In this document: positions 1 to 8,616 of the stretch, piece by piece | Numbering within the stretch: position 1 is the stretch's first letter | How the letters are laid out: every line of letters begins with the position of its first letter | Source: Cladorhizidae sp. MBARI D1340-BT2 | Lineage: Eukaryota > Porifera > Demospongiae > Poecilosclerida > Cladorhizidae | Reading direction: 5' to 3' | Length of the DNA: 64,000 nt | Assembly: GCA_028752905.1 (NCBI GenBank) | Contig: JAQNBH010000003.1 | Span: 35,740,697 to 35,804,696, forward strand | The notes under the pieces: generated by a model | Told to the model about the DNA's origin: nothing | The model's database searches: none | The model's input: only the letters and a program-made list of their open reading frames with translations | Program-made: the position numbers and the translations under genes

Positions 1-3000
1 AAGGCTAGAGCACATAGACATTATTCCTGATGAAGGCTGGTGCATCTAGTCAATATTCCTGATGAAGGCTGGAGCATCTAGTCATTATTCCTGATGAAGG
101 CTAGAGCATTTAGTCATTATTCCTGATGAAGACTAGAACATCTAGTCATTATTCCTTCATGAAGGCTAGAGCATCTAGTCATTATTCCTGATGAAGGTCA
201 GAGCATCTAGTCATTATTCCTGATGAAGGCTAGAGCATCTAGTCATTATTCCTGATGAAGGCTAGAGCATCTAGTCATTATTCCTGATGAAGGCCAGTCA
301 TTATTCCTGATGAAGGCTAGAGCATCTAGTCATTATCCAGATTAAGGCTAGAGCATCTATTCATTATTCCTGATGAAGGCTAGTCATTTTTCCTGATGAA
401 AGCTGGAGTATCTAGTGATTATTCCTGATGAAGGCTAGAGCATCTAGTCATTATTCCTGATGAAAGCTAGAGGCAACTAATCATTATTCCTGATGAAGGC
501 TACTAGTCATTATTGCTTAAGCATCTAGTCATTATTCCTGATGAAGGCTAATCATTATTCCTGATGAAGGATACTAGTCATTATTCCTGATGAAGGCTAG
601 AGCATCTAGTCATTATTCCTGATGACCAGAGAATCTAGTCATTATTCCTGATGGGCATTATTCCTGATGAAGGCTGGAGCATCTAGTCATTATTCCTGAT
701 GAAGGCTAGAGCATTTAGTCATTATTCCTGATGAAGGCTAGAACATCTAGTCATTATTCCTTCATGAAGGCTGGAGTATCTAGTCATTATTCCTGATGAA
801 GGCTAGAGCATCTAGTCATTATTCCTGATGAAAGCTAGAGGCATCTAATCATTATTCCTGATGAAGGCTACTAGTCATTATTCCTGATGAAGGCTAGATC
901 ATCTAGTCATTATTCCTGATGAAGGCTAGAGCATCTAGTCATTATTCCTGATGAAGGCTATAGCATCTAGTCATTATTCCTGGTGAAGACTAGAGCATCT
1001 AGTCATTATTCCTGGTGAAGGCTAGAGCATCTAGTCATTATTCCTGATTAAGAATAGTCATTATTCTTGATGAAGACTAGAGCACTAGTAATGATTCCTG
1101 TTCCTGATGAAGGCTACAGCATCTAGTCATTATTCCTGATGAAGACCTAGACATTATTCCTGATGAAGGCTGGTGCATCTAGTCAATATTCCTGATGAAG
1201 GCTGGAGCATCTAGTCATTATTCCTGATGAAGGCTAGAGCATCTAGTCATTATTCCTGATGACTAGAGCATCTAGTCATTATTCCTGATGAAGGCTAGAG
1301 CATCTAGTCATTACTCCTGATAGTCATTATTCCTGATGAAGGCTGGAGCATCTAGTATTATTCCTGATGAAGGCTAGAGCATTTAGTCATTATTCCTGAT
1401 GAAGGCTAGAGCATCTAGTCATTATTCCTGATGACTAGAGCATCTAGTCATTATTCCTGATAGTCATTATTCCTGATGAAGGCTGGAGCATCTAGTATTA
1501 TTCCTGATGAAGGCTAGAGCATCTAGTCATTATTCCTTGATGAATGCTAGAGCATCTAGTCATTATTCCTGATGAAGGTCAGAGCATCTAGTCATTATTC
1601 CTGATGAAGGCTAGAGCATCTAGTCATTATTCCTGATGAAGGCTAGAGCATCTAGTCATTATACATGATGAAGGCTGGAATATCTAGTCATTATTCCTAA
1701 TGAAGGCTACTAGTCATTATTCCTGATGAAGGCTAGAGCATCTAGTCATTATTCCTGATGAAAGCTAGAACATCTAATCTTTATTCCTGATGAAGGCTAC
1801 TAGTCATTATTCCTGATGAAGGCTAGAGCGTCTAGTCATTATTCCTGATGAAGGCTAGAGCATCTAATCATTATTCCTGATGAAGGCTACTAGTCATTAT
1901 TCCTGATGAAGGCTAGAGCGTCTAGTCATTAATCCTGATGAAGGCTAGAGTATCTAGTCATTATTCCTGATGAAGGCTAGAGCATCTAGTCATTATTCCT
2001 TCATTAAGGCTAGAGCATCTAGTCATTATTCCTGATGAAGGTCAGAGCATCAAGTCATTATTCCTGATGAAGGCTAGAGCATCTAGTCATTATTCCTGAT
2101 GAAGGCTAGAGCATCTAGTCATTATTCCTGATGAAGGCTAGAGCATCTAGTCATTATTCCTGATGAAGAATAGTCATTATTCCTGATGAAGGCTAGAGCA
2201 TCTAGTAATGATTCCTGTTCCTGATGAAGTCTACAGCATCTAGTCATTATTCCTGATGAAGGCTAGAGCACATAGACATTATTCCTGATGAAGGCTGGTG
2301 CATCTAGTCAATATTCCTGATGAAGGCTGTAGCATCTAGTCATTATTCCTGATGAAGGCTAGAGCATCTAGTCATTATTCCTGATGAAGGCTAGAGCATC
2401 TAGTCATTATTCCTGATCACTAGAGCATCTAGTCATTATTCCTGATAGTCATTATTCCTGATGAAGGCTGGAGCATCTAGTATTATTCCTGATGAAGGAT
2501 AGAGCATTTAGTCATTATTCCTGATGAAGGCTAGAGCATCTAGTCATCATTCCTTGATGAAGGCTAGAGCATCTAGTCATTATTCCTGATGAAGGTCAGA
2601 GCATCTAGTCATTATTCCTGATGAAGGCTAGAGCATCTAGTCATTATTCCTGATGAAGGCTATAGCATCTAGTCATTATTCTTGATGAAGGCTAGAGCAT
2701 CTAGTCATTATTCCTTATGAAAGCTAGAGCATCTAATCATTATTCCTGATGAAGGCTACTAATCATTATTCCTGATGAAGGCTAGAGCGTCTAGTCATTA
2801 TTCCTGATGAAGGCTAGAGGATCTAATCCTTATTCCTGATGAAGGCTACTAGTCATTATTCCTGATGAAGGCTAGAGCATCTAGTCATTATTCCTGATGA
2901 AGGCTAGAGCATCTAGTCATTATTCCTGATGAAGGCTAGAGCATCTAGTCATTATTCCTGATGAAGGCTAGAGCATCTAGTCATTATTCCTGGTGAAGGC

Positions 3001-3057
3001 TGGAGCATCTAGTCATTATTCCTGATGAAGGCTAGAGCACCTAGTCATTATTCCTGA
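1..3057 (+). repeat. 32-bp hammerhead-like satellite, left block
   Basis: Tandem array of a 32-bp monomer already running at base 1, so the array extends left of the window. Each monomer reads CATTATTC, then the CTGATGA box, an A, then the hairpin GGCTAG-AGCAT-CTAGT(C). Frequent variants have a deleted loop (GGCTACTAGTC), an extra T (CCTTGATGA), GGTCAGAG for GGCTAGAG, or truncated monomers. CTAG palindromes put stops on both strands and the period is not a multiple of 3, so there is no coding. The block breaks at 3060 where a DNA transposon inserted and resumes at 8181. Confidence 0.97.
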
Positions 3058-3060
3058 TGA

Positions 3061-3214
3061 TACCCAGGGGGCGTAACCTGATAAAAAGACAAAACATACA
3101 TGGCGTGCTGTAAAAGGTTTGCTGGCAAAAATGATATATATATATATGTATAAACAAAATGTATATGGACAACCTTTCTCAACAAGCTACTGGAAATCCG
3201 TAGGAAGCCTCTGA
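3061..3214 (+). repeat. Left terminal inverted repeat of the Academ-like element
   Basis: Its reverse complement matches 8046-8180: TACCCAGGGGG, CATGGCGTGCTGTAAAAGG, a TA-rich tract, then ACAAAATGTATATGG and AAGCTACTGGAAATCCG ending at CCTCTGA. The left copy has about 20 extra bases near the tip (AAAAAGACAAAAC region), which accounts for the length difference. Confidence 0.9.
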
Positions 3215-3497
3215 CCATATATGTGAATATCTCGCCTTTAGTCATTATGGTTTATTTGTGTTCCTTGAGAATGCTGAAGGAAAAACTTAATTCCAACAAA
3301 CCAAATTAATTGTTAATACTCTCTGAACAGTTTACATCTTAATATCAAGGCATATTTTGGGGAGAAAGGGGGGAAACAATATATAATTGTTCAAAATCCA
3401 CGCTCAATCCTGGATTTAATTGTTTTTGGTGAATAATGTATGTACCTTGTACCTTATAGTTATACAAAGCTAACAAGTCTAAACTAAATTGGTGCTG

Positions 3498-3546
3498 TTA
3501 GTTAACGCTTTCCGATTCACTGCTGCTGTCGAAGGTGGCAGTGTAG
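3498..3546 (-). pseudogene. Probable C-terminal tail of the transposase, beyond the hAT insertion
   Basis: Reading the minus strand across the hAT insertion, with one copy of the duplicated target, the Cys-rich C-terminal frame continues as roughly TATFDSSSESESVN and then TAA at 3498-3500. The Ser/Glu-rich end followed by a stop suits a natural C-terminus cut off by the hAT insertion. This is inference from frame continuity only. Confidence 0.4.
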
Positions 3547-4119
3547 CAGGGGGGGGGGATTTCTGGGGGGGCTGGGGGGGCCATGGCCCCCCCAACTTTT
3601 GGCCAAAACAAGTTTTCTAAGGTAGTTTTTGCAAGCTGTTGAAGGTGTTGACTAACAAGTTATAGCACATTCATAATTGTAATTGGTGTGAAATATGCTA
3701 GATAGAACAACACCATAGAACAACACCATAATATTGGTAAAAAAACAACTTTGTTCCCTAATCGGTTCAACACATTTGACCAGTTAGTGTATGTCAGGAA
3801 TAGCAGCCTGACAACTCGACCACAAACAAGCCTCAGACCATACCATGGAACTAACACTTTAGGTGTGAGGATCATTTTAGCTGTTAGGATCATTTTGACA
3901 TTTATATAGTTCATGTATTTCATTGGTTCATTTTGATTTTGCCATGACAGCAGTGGAGTGCATATATAAGTAAGCTCTCCACTGCCTTATGTTGAGTTCT
4001 GCTATAAACCTAATGTGCTGTTAATCATTATTCGGAATACTGAGCAATATAAGAGTGAACCCTAACAGTGTAGCAGGCCATATAGTGAGAAATTAGCTAG
4101 TGCTGCTGCAGAGTGAATC

Positions 4120-4281
4120 ATGCCTAAAAGACAAGCCTCCTTGTTAAGTTTTTGTCAAAGTCCAACTAAGAGACAAAGGCAGTCTGAGGAGAAGGCTGGT
4201 GATCAAGCCCAAGAATCTGATAGCCAAGATGTACAGGTTGAAGAAAACCCAGAAGAATCTGAACAAGTACATCTGTCATAA
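4120..4281 (+). pseudogene. hAT transposase N-terminal remnant
   Basis: ATG at 4120 opens a 53-codon frame ending TAA at 4279-4281. It begins MPKRQASLLSFCQSPTKR and then turns acidic and Gln/Glu-rich. A basic start followed by SLLSFF-like residues is common in hAT/TTF-type transposases. No zinc-binding BED or TTF domain or catalytic residues follow, so this is the stub left after internal deletion. It lies in the same orientation as the C-terminal remnant, about 310 bp downstream. Confidence 0.45.
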
Positions 4282-4590
4282 TCCATCACATGATAACAAC
4301 ATTAAGCCTCTCAATTTTTATGTGACATCTCAGCCTCTGATGTCAGTGAATCCTTATTAAACAATCATAATTATATTGACAGACCCTGTTGTTGTTTTTG
4401 CAAAATTAGAGTTTGACTCAAGCTACAAGTACTTTTGATATCTCTCAGGAGTAGCAACAAGAAGCCAGTAGAATATCCCTGACTCTGGATACCCTTCCTC
4501 AAGTTCCCTACCAGCCAATCAACATCAAATACCCTATAGCAGTTTCAGTCAAGATGAAGGTGGTGGTGATACATTGCAAAATGTCGTTGA

Positions 4591-4887
4591 TTTCCTCAAA
4601 AAGAACAAAAGCATCTGGCCCCTCATACCAGAGGTCATGTCTTTGGTCAAGGTTGTTCTGGTTTTATGCCGGCAACTAATGCAAGCTCTGAACGAGCCTT
4701 CAGTGCGCTGAGAAGGGTGAAGTCTTACCTTCATACAACAATGTCGAACAACCGCCTCAATCATCTCATGACATGCACAGTGCATAAAGAGCTGGTGAAG
4801 GAACTGAGCCTCAAGCAAGTGACAAATGACTTTGTGGATAGAGTAGAGAGGCGCTCATCCATCTTCGGCCACTTTTCCATTTCTTAG
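4591..4887 (+). pseudogene. hAT transposase C-terminal dimerisation domain remnant
   Basis: The frame is open from 4591 (stop TGA at 4588-4590) to TAG at 4885-4887. It contains PATNASSERAFSALRRVKSY and then TTMSNNRLNHLM, the signature of the hAT family C-terminal region (PATxASSERxFSxLxxIKxxLR...RL..LM). In intact hAT transposases this part mediates dimerisation and carries the last catalytic residue region. The upstream RNase-H-like core is absent. No start codon is implied; the ATG at 4666 lies inside the domain. The fragment is confidently hAT but cannot encode a working transposase alone. Confidence 0.85.
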
Positions 4888-5120
4888 TACAGATGTGAAT
4901 GATAGTTCTCTTTCTCTCTCTTAGATGTTAGTGCTATATAGTATACTGTTTGTCATCTGGTTATGTTATGTGTTCGGGTGATTACTAAATTGATCCACAC
5001 TAATTTACCCCAAAGCCTATTTTTCAAAATATCCTGGATGAGTATCTAGAGACTCCCCTAGAGTAAGCAGCTTTAATAATGCTTTTGGCCCCCCCAACTT
5101 TCATATGGAAATTACCCCCT

Positions 5121-5390
5121 GTGTAGTGGGCACGGCTGCACTTCTTTTTCGAGCCCTGACACCGGCAGCCTATATAACAGGCTATGTTTTTCTTTGCACA
5201 TGAGAAGTTTCTGTTGCAGCCCTTAGTCAGCTTGATTGCATCATTTGCTGTGGCCAGGTTGGGTGTATGGATTGCACTGGTGGTACCAGCTTCCATCATC
5301 CATGGCCCACCCAAAATCCTCACAAGTTTAAACTCTCTGCTTGCAAATGTGAGCACTCTTGTCGATTGCTGTCACTAATGCCACACATTT
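5121..5390 (-). pseudogene. Transposase C-terminal cysteine cluster
   Basis: Frame containing NDAIKLTKGCNRNFSCAKKN, IACYIGCRCQGSKKKCSR, giving a GCxxxxxC...C...CxC...C series. Such clusters close many transposon proteins of this kind and probably bind zinc. A neighbouring frame upstream reads EDFGWAMDDGSWYHQ, so at least one more frameshift lies between. The frame runs on as AHYTGG into hAT terminal bases, marking the hAT junction. Downstream residues from the hAT end are not part of the protein. Confidence 0.55.
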
Positions 5391-5446
5391 GAGATGTTGT
5401 AGGAATGCATTCTCTGTGGAGATGTTGTAGGAATGCATTCTCTGTG
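5391..5446 (-). repeat. 28-bp tandem duplication that shifts the transposase frame
   Basis: GAGATGTTGTAGGAATGCAT plus TCTCTGTG occurs twice in perfect tandem (5391-5418 and 5419-5446). 28 is not a multiple of 3, so it moves the transposase frame. With one copy the minus frame reads FLQHLKCVALVTAID; with two it diverts to a spurious tail. It is a clear post-insertion inactivating change. Confidence 0.85.
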
Positions 5447-6531
5447 GATAGTAGCAATTTCAGCAGAGTAGACTTGTTGTTTAGGAACTTGTGAACTCTG
5501 AGCCTTCCAAGGTCTGAGCCCTCGAAATCATCACCCTTGTTGGTATATACAGCGACTATGAGCTCCTTTGCTTGGTTGATAACATCTGCTGTGATCCAAG
5601 CTGGACCCTGATCATCATCTGCAAAGTCTTCCAATGCCAAAATGTCAGTTGTTTTTCTGCTGTTTAGCCACACCTTCTTCCCAGTAAAGTAGGGGTAGCT
5701 GGTGATGTCGCATCCAAGTCCTCGGCTGCTTGCAGGTCCCAGTGCAGCAGCAATCTCATGGATTGGTAGATAACTTTCTTGTGCAGTTCGAACCCATAGT
5801 TCAGGCAAATCTTTCAGCAGTGTTGCAGCATAGTACACACATATAACAATGATATCTGCATCATTTGCATGTATGATCACTCAGTCCACCTTCTCATTCT
5901 GGACACTGTACACAGAATGCAGTATGACCCTAGTATCAGCCTCTTGTTGAGTGGACTCCAACGCACTGACATCAGTGACTGTACCCTCTTTAAGCAGTAC
6001 ACTCTTTGTTTCTTCTTTGAAGCCACCACCCAGGTACAATCGGGTCGAACCTATAGTTGGAGCAAGCTGCTCCTCTCGGCACCATGTCTCACACAGGAAG
6101 CTCAGAAGTCCAGCTTTGTTGGCAGACACAGAGAAGAACTCCTGCGGGTCAGGGTCTCTGTACTGCTCACTGATTTCAAACTGCCTTTGTGGTTGTGACT
6201 GGGTGTACCTATGCTGCCACTCTGAAGACTTCAGGCTCAGTGAGTTGTACCTGTCACAGCAGAAATGCATGATGGCCGTGCCATCAGGTACATCTATCAG
6301 AAGATTGTTTCTGTAGCACACTGCAATAGCTCCAAATGTTTCATCTCTGTGGAAGGACCAGTGACGAAAAGCATGCATAGCATCTACTATGACTGCCGTC
6401 TTCCTTTTCTGTAGTGGTAGATCAGGAGCAGTGTTCACTTTGGTGTCCTCCTTCAAGACTTTTACTAGACTGGCCTTTGTTCCTGCAGCTCTCATGGTTT
6501 CATCTTCATTGAACAGTGATGGGGGTGTCTT
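5447..6531 (-). pseudogene. Transposase acidic core (XPG/PIN-like nuclease candidate)
   Basis: One frame, interrupted by TGA at 5881-5883, with KRKTAVIVDAMHAFRHW, QQEADTRVILHSVYS, then after the stop VIIHANDADIIVICVYYA, ELWVRTA, and LPIHEIAAALG followed by a region around SRGLGCDITSYPYFTGKKVW. Several regularly placed acidic residues (VDAMHAF, EADTR, NDADI, GCDITS) resemble the Asp/Glu pattern of XPG/FEN/PIN nucleases, where they bind metal. That assignment is inference from spacing. The frame change at the left end is explained by the 28-bp duplication. Confidence 0.5.
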
Positions 6532-6745
6532 GCTGCATTCATGAAGTTGTCAACTTCACCCCCACTAGCAATGATCTGTATCATTCGTAGGAGGGCTGAA
6601 ACTTCATCACTTTTTCCTGGGCCTGCAGATTTGGTATTTTGACTTGTTGGTCCTATACGTGTCTGCAGTCTTTACTTCTAGCTCCTGGAGAATCACCTGG
6701 TAGTTGTCCCGCAAGGACTTGATCAGGAAGCCACATTTCTCCTGA
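6532..6745 (-). pseudogene. Transposase linker segment in another frame
   Basis: After TTTCAG near 6745 the minus strand reads EKCGFLIKSLRDNYQVILQE then LEVKTADTY, a charged helical segment. It runs to a region where SDEVSALLRMIQIIASGGEV continues in a neighbouring frame. The frame then shifts by one base near 6531 into KTPPSLFNEDETMRAAG. This links the N-terminal zinc-binding part to the core and shows that the gene is broken or needs splicing. Confidence 0.45.
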
Positions 6746-7463
6746 AAGGAACAGCAATATTTCTAGCTGTTTCACCAGTTGATTCAAAGCCACATCCATC
6801 ATACAGATTCTTCTGTGCAGATTTACCAGTCGGGACTCGTGTTGCCTTGAATGCATTCATGCATGGTATGTGATATGATATGTCATTTGTGACCATGTCA
6901 TGTCCTTTCCCAATCAGTCTTAGCAAAATGTCCTCTCTCAGTTTCTTGGCTTTCTCAACGATCGCCTGTTGGCTGGTTGCTGTTGACACCCTGGCTGTAG
7001 GTGTCTTTCCTTTCAGCCACCTTTTGTTAAATATGATGCATGTACTATTGGCTGCTGTGCGATGCCTGCTGGGAATGATGGACATTTTGGTTGAGGTACT
7101 GCATTCTGGCTGAGCCAGCATTGTGCAACTTGCTCCTGGGTGCCTCTTTTCTGCTAGTCTGTAGCTCTTTTCATTGATGTACAAGTTTATGCATTTGGCA
7201 TGCCACTTGGGGGACTTCTCTGCCACCCATGAGTCCTTGGTTAAATCATGGTGCAACCTTCTGTAGGTCTCGTCCTGTCGATAGGTCATGGCTACAAGAA
7301 GTTTTGGGGCTGTTGTTAGCTGAATGTTCAACAGTCGTTTGATTGCAGGTCCTTGACATATGACACACTTGGTGTAATTTGTAAGCATGTCTTCGCACTT
7401 TCTCTTCAGTCATTCCAGAGACACAGCTCCCTCCAGAACCCTTTTTCCTGTACAACTAGTCAT
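6723..7463 (-). pseudogene. Transposase N-terminal zinc-binding region
   Basis: Minus-strand frame with MTSCTGKRVLEG, one in-frame TGA, then LKRKCEDMLTNYTKCVICQ and KWHAKCINLY. The CxxC...WHxxC spacing looks like a zinc finger. Further on, KKLREDILLRLIG and DISYHIPCMNAF repeat the (Y/W)HxxC pattern seen in many invertebrate transposon-derived proteins. The TGA after SLE is probably a mutated Trp codon, because the frame is otherwise continuous. The frame stops at 6723-6725 shortly after a candidate splice acceptor. Confidence 0.6.
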
Positions 7464-8045
7464 CTTCTGCCAGATACCTACAAGATAAATTGACATAATG
7501 GGAGAAAAAAAGTTATTTAGTGGAAATTTATTTGAACAATTTGCTGCTATGGTTTCTGGCTCATAACTTTGATTAGCTACTGCTGCATTTTCTTGTAGCA
7601 TTACTATCAGCAAAGCAGCTACTATGATTTTTTAACAGCTGTACTTAACCTGCTGGCAGACTCGATACTTTCTGCACTTGATCCAGGAAGTAGGGGGTTG
7701 CGATAGGTGCTACTACCACTAGCACTAGCTGGCTTAATTAATGTGCTTACCTAAACCAATGGTCAACTCCAGGCTCTAGGCACAGTCACCTGCCAATTCG
7801 TCCCAATATATGAGCTAAACAAATACCATGTGGTAGTGGGCTTTAATTCAACCATGTACAATGCTAGTAATTAGCAAGAGTGCCTTGACTATTCGTAGGT
7901 ACAAAGATTAATGTTGATACTGTAGTCAGTTCTCAGTTATAGATTTTGGGGTTGCTAGAACTAAATTCCATTCGTGGAACAATGATAAACCACAATGACT
8001 GATCATGCCAAAAGTGTGATATTCATGTACAAGGGTTAATGTTGT

Positions 8046-8180
8046 TCAGAGGCTTCCTACGGATTTCCAGTAGCTTGTTGACAAGGTTGTCCATATACAT
8101 TTTGTTTATAAATATATATAGATACGATTTTTGGCAGCCAACCTTTTACAGCACGCCATGTCTGTTAAACCCCCTGGGTA
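8046..8180 (-). repeat. Right terminal inverted repeat of the Academ-like element
   Basis: Reverse complement of 3061-3214, starting TACCCAGGGGG at 8180 and including CATGGCGTGCTGTAAAAGG, ACAAAATGTATATGG and CTACTGGAAATCCGTAGG. It differs from the left arm by scattered substitutions and one indel of about 20 bp. The 7464-8045 stretch between the gene remnant and this arm shows no gene. Confidence 0.9.
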
Positions 8181-8595
8181 TGAAGGCTAGAGCATCTAAT
8201 CATTATTCCTGATGAAGGCTACTAGTCATTATTCCTGTTGAAGGCTAGAGCATCTAGTCATTATTCCTGACGAAGGCTAGAGCATCTAGTCATTATTCCT
8301 GATGAAGGCTAGAGCATCTAGTCATTATTCCTGATGAAGGCTAGAGCATCTAGTCATTATTCCTGATGAAGGCTAGAGCATCTAGTCATTATTCCTGGTG
8401 AAGGCTAGAGCACCTAGACATTATTCCTGATGATGGCTAGAGCATCTAGTCATGATTCCTGTTCCTGAATAAGGCTACAGCATCTAGTCATTATTCTTGA
8501 TGAAGGCTAGAGCACCTAGACATTATTCCTGATGAAGGCTGGAGCATCTAGTCATTATTCCTGATGAAGGCTAGAGCATCTAGTCATTATTCCTG

Positions 8596-8616
8596 ATGAC
8601 TAGAGCATCTAGTCAT
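8596..8616 (+). repeat. Example of the 29-bp monomer variant with a perfect inverted repeat
   Basis: In this variant three bases (AGG) are lost between the CTGATGA box and CTAG, giving an 8-bp perfect inverted repeat ATGACTAG/CTAGTCAT around the AGCAT loop. The standard monomer has only six pairs, one of them G-T. The variant recurs throughout the array, alternating with full monomers near 39200-40400 and 42300-44100. Confidence 0.85.

Larger units (their letters stand above)
3547..5120 (+). mobile_element. Internally deleted hAT transposon nested in the Academ-like element
   Basis: A 1.57-kb insertion begins CAGGGGGG and ends ACCCCCT, flanked by the direct repeat GTGTAG at 3541-3546 and 5121-5126. 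hAT elements normally duplicate 8 bp; only 6 to 7 of 8 match here, so the edges have drifted. Both ends carry G/C runs with an inverted AGTTGGGGGGGCC-type motif. It holds a short ORF typical of hAT N-termini and the diagnostic hAT C-terminal dimerisation segment, but the catalytic middle is missing, so it is non-autonomous. Between the two coding remnants (4282-4590) and in 3600-4119 I see no other gene. Confidence 0.75.
5121..7463 (-). pseudogene. Decayed transposase gene of the Academ-like element
   Basis: Minus-strand coding remnants run from a likely ATG near 7463 (MTSCTGKRVLEG) leftward to the hAT insertion at 5120, with a possible tail at 3498-3546. In order: a Cys/His N-terminal part, a linker, an acidic core with ADTRVILH and NDADIIVI motifs, and a C-terminal Cys cluster. 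Breaks visible: TGA at about 7412 (after GAVSLE), a frame change near 6722-6745, another near 6531, TGA at 5881-5883, a 28-bp tandem duplication at 5391-5446, and the hAT insertion. The change near 6745 sits at TTCCTTTCAG, which resembles a splice acceptor, so an intron there is possible. The architecture resembles proteins abundant in cnidarian and sponge genomes. Confidence 0.7.
3061..8180 (-). mobile_element. Academ-like DNA transposon inserted in the satellite
   Basis: A 5120-bp element starts TACCCAGGGGG and ends CCCCCTGGGTA. It is flanked by TGA at 3058-3060 and again at 8181-8183; removing the element and one TGA restores an exact satellite monomer. Long inverted termini match over about 135-155 bp. 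The minus strand carries a decayed gene with Cys-rich ends and an acidic nuclease-like middle. A 3-bp duplication that is not TWA argues against PIF/Harbinger. Academ elements make 3-4 bp duplications and can encode an XPG-type nuclease, which is why I lean that way; the family name is inference. Stretches 3215-3497 and 7464-8045 inside it show no genes. A hAT element is nested at 3547-5120. Confidence 0.75.

Noticed and set aside
3660..3923. 87-codon minus-strand frame inside the hAT element
   Set aside because: It lies opposite the hAT coding remnants, in the terminal region, with no family resemblance.
4549..4818. 89-codon minus-strand frame
   Set aside because: Antisense shadow of the hAT C-terminal domain.
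5881..5883. In-frame TGA in the transposase core as selenocysteine or programmed readthrough
   Set aside because: The gene has other stops, frameshifts, a 28-bp duplication and an insertion, so simple decay is enough.
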